From: Acidimicrobiaceae bacterium | GTDB lineage: Bacteria; Actinomycetota; Acidimicrobiia; Acidimicrobiales; Poriferisodalaceae | Length of the DNA stretch: 64,000 nt | NCBI GenBank assembly: GCA_026713105.1 | Contig: JAPOPC010000064.1 | Coordinates: 62,001-126,000 of the forward strand | Reading direction: 5' to 3' | Shown here: piece after piece, positions 62,242-64,000 of the stretch | How the letters are laid out: every line of letters starts with the position of its first letter | How positions within the stretch are numbered: the first letter of the stretch is position 1 | Notes under the pieces: generated by a model | The model's input: the letters and a program-made list of their open reading frames with translations, nothing else | Databases searched by the model: none | What the model was told of the DNA's origin: nothing | Made by a program: the position numbers and the translations under genes

Positions 62242-64000
62242 AGCCAAGTTGGATCAAGTGTGTTCGAAGAGCAGCGGTGGGCGCAATCCGTGCGGCGTCG
62301 AGTTGATGGAGGGTGCGTCCGTACTTCCTGACGAGGTTGTCGTACCAAGTGACGCTGTCGCGCTCCACGGTGGCGTAGTGGTCGATCACGAGCTGTTCAA
62401 GACGGCTGCGAAGCACGCCAATGACTTCGTCGGGAGCATCGGCCTCTTGCATGGCAGCGAGGGTTCGGCGGGTCGTGTCGAGGAGGGAGGTGTCAAGGGC
62501 CGTGAGCAACTTCTTTGAATTGGTGCGTTTCGATTTCATCTTCTTGATCTCGGCCAGAGTCGGGGCGTCCTCGCGGGGCACTTCCTCATCGTCGTAGGAG
62601 GCCTCGGCAGCCTTGATCTCGCCATCCAAGCTGGCGAGCGCGGCCGCAAGCTCTGCCCGGGAGGTCAACTGCGCCCCCGCGAGGAGCTTGACGGCAATCT
62701 GATCCGTCAGGTCGGGGGCGTTCTTGTCGTCTTGGCTGGCTTCGGCAGTGGTGAGCCAGGCCTCGATGACTGCCTTCCAGCCCCGGCTGACCGCAGTTTG
62801 GAGTTCGTGGACGCTGTCCTCCCACCATGTGGCTGCAATGCCGGCCGCGACGAAGCCGTCTACCCCAGCAGCGGCCATTTTGGCGCTGAAGTCCTCGACA
62901 AGCTGTCGGCGTACGCCAGCGAGGCTGTCTATACCGGGCAGGACGCGCAGCATTGGTTCGACGGTGTCGGCCCACCATTGGGGCCACGGGCTGGCGGCTG
63001 CTCGCTGAGTCGCGGCGTAGCCGATAGCGCCATGTGCGGCTTCTCGCCCTTCGGGAGAGGCGATGTTGTGGCACCAGTCGGCGTAGCCATCGCCGCGATC
63101 GGAGAACAGGACCTCCAGGGCATTCAAACCAGCCCGCTCCAACAGCTCTGCGGCACCGTTGATCTCGTCCATGGGCACGCCGCCGTGGAGGTGGGCTCGC
63201 ACGTCGTGGGGCTCGGGCGGTGGGGAGTTGTCGGCATAGCGTCGGATGTTGCAGTTGAAATCGTTCTCGGCCAGCTCGCCGATGGTGACGATCTTGGCGA
63301 AGCCGTCGACGTCGGCGAAGTCTCGGTAGGTCGCTGTGATCTTCTCTTCGTCCCGAGGACGCAGGTGATTCTGGGCACGGCCCTCGCCGTAGTCGCGATC
63401 GGCGTTGATGAACAGCACCTTGCCCCGCCGCTCGGGCGGCTTCGAACCCTTGGCTCGCAAAATCAGGATCGCAGCGGGGATGCCGGTTCCATAGAACAGA
63501 TTCGGGCCAAGGCCGATGACGGTGTCGAGCAGGTCGTCTTCGATGATCTTCTGACGAATGGACCCTTCGACCCCGCCTCGGAACAACACCCCGTGGGGCA
63601 TGACCGTGGCGAGGATGCCGTCGTCCTTGAGGACGGCCAGCATGTGCTGCAGGAACATGAGGTCGGCCTTCTTGCCGCCCTCAGGGGTGTAGCCGTAGTG
63701 AAACCGCTCTGTGTGGGTGAGCGAGTCCTTGTCGTAGTTCTGGCTGAACGGCGGGTTGGTGATGACACGGTCGAACCGCTTCAGCTCGCCGCCGCTGGTG
63801 TGCTCGGGGTTGGTGAGTGTGTCGTTGTTCTTGAGGTCGGCGTCTCGGATGCCGTGCAGCAGCATGTTCATCTTCGAGATCGACCAGGTGGTGCCGTTGT
63901 TCTCCTGGCCGGCCAGTACGAGGTTGGCTGCATTGCCGCCGTTGTCGACCACATGGTTGCGGGCGTAGATCAACATGCCGCCAGAACCCGAGCACGGGTC
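62234..64000 (-). CDS. hsdM: Type I restriction enzyme methyltransferase subunit (HsdM), 5-prime end outside window
   Basis: 589 residues of the modification subunit are visible; the N-terminus lies beyond the window. The fragment begins at SAM-binding motif I, DPCSGSGGML, and has the adenine-methylase motif NPPF (fragment residues 82-85). LDTVIGLGPNLFYGTGIPAAIL is split here as IGLGPNLFYGTGIPAAIL, the mid-domain. The long C-terminal part contains a charged KKMKSKRTNSKK helix. It methylates adenine at the HsdS-defined site and protects host DNA. Confidence 0.94.
   Translation of the reverse strand, partial: DPCSGSGGMLIYARNHVVDNGGNAANLVLAGQENNGTTWSISKMNMLLHGIRDADLKNNDTLTNPEHTSGGELKRFDRVITNPPFSQNYDKDSLTHTERFHYGYTPEGGKKADLMFLQHMLAVLKDDGILATVMPHGVLFRGGVEGSIRQKIIEDDLLDTVIGLGPNLFYGTGIPAAILILRAKGSKPPERRGKVLFINADRDYGEGRAQNHLRPRDEEKITATYRDFADVDGFAKIVTIGELAENDFNCNIRRYADNSPPPEPHDVRAHLHGGVPMDEINGAAELLERAGLNALEVLFSDRGDGYADWCHNIASPEGREAAHGAIGYAATQRAAASPWPQWWADTVEPMLRVLPGIDSLAGVRRQLVEDFSAKMAAAGVDGFVAAGIAATWWEDSVHELQTAVSRGWKAVIEAWLTTAEASQDDKNAPDLTDQIAVKLLAGAQLTSRAELAAALASLDGEIKAAEASYDDEEVPREDAPTLAEIKKMKSKRTNSKKLLTALDTSLLDTTRRTLAAMQEADAPDEVIGVLRSRLEQLVIDHYATVERDSVTWYDNLVRKYGRTLHQLDAARIAPTAALRTHLIQLGYE

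Overview
This window is dense, high-GC bacterial chromosome, about 45 protein genes with very short gaps. Lipoproteins with an LIAAAC- or LFAAAC-type lipobox followed by Asp/Ala/Thr-rich spacers, frequent GTG starts, a DtxR-family regulator, and many flavin-, molybdenum- and 2-oxoglutarate-dependent oxidoreductases suggest an actinobacterium, probably of the class Acidimicrobiia (inference from style and gene content; no rRNA is present). No tRNA, rRNA, CRISPR array or insertion sequence was seen.

Layout. 1-3.2 kb (minus): the end of an LLM-type flavin monooxygenase, a serine beta-lactamase/esterase, and an ECF sigma factor with a membrane partner. 3.3-12.7 kb (plus): a tandem duplication of a branched-chain-amino-acid-type ABC importer in which LivH, LivM and LivG are fused into one ~945-residue protein; only the first copy has a LivF. 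12.7-16 kb (minus): a lone CoxL-type molybdenum hydroxylase and an SDR with a degenerate active site. 16-17.7 kb (plus): iron cluster of DtxR-like regulator, bacterioferritin-associated ferredoxin and bacterioferritin, with an iron-box-like site. 17.8-22.1 kb (minus): membrane protein, DUF3179 lipoprotein and a sterol C-methyltransferase homologue. 22.2-28.4 kb: Baeyer-Villiger monooxygenase, crotonase-fold protein, MttB-family methyltransferase, LLM monooxygenase, SnoaL-like protein.

28.4-45 kb looks like a peptide / N-acyl-D-amino-acid catabolic region: IclR regulator, D-serine dehydratase-like PLP enzyme, two MlrC-type M81 peptidases, N-acyl-D-amino-acid deacylase, SMP-30 lactonase, class III PLP enzyme, PhyH dioxygenase, a complete Dpp-type oligopeptide importer and an SDR. 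A promoter-like pair followed by two 16-bp palindromes precedes the importer. 45-51.6 kb adds an aspartoacylase-family deacylase overlapping a threonine-synthase-like enzyme, an acetoacetate-decarboxylase-family protein, another PhyH, a polar amino acid uptake pair and an SRPBCC protein.

51.7-64 kb is a defence-type island: a subtilase and AAA ATPase pair matching the IetAS system, a divergent ribbon-helix-helix regulator with a three-unit 8-bp repeat in the shared promoter region, a HEPN-RES toxin-like gene of visibly lower GC, a YgjP-type metallopeptidase and a type I restriction-modification operon (hsdM-hsdS-hsdR, hsdM cut by the window end). All functional assignments come from reading motifs; no database search was possible.
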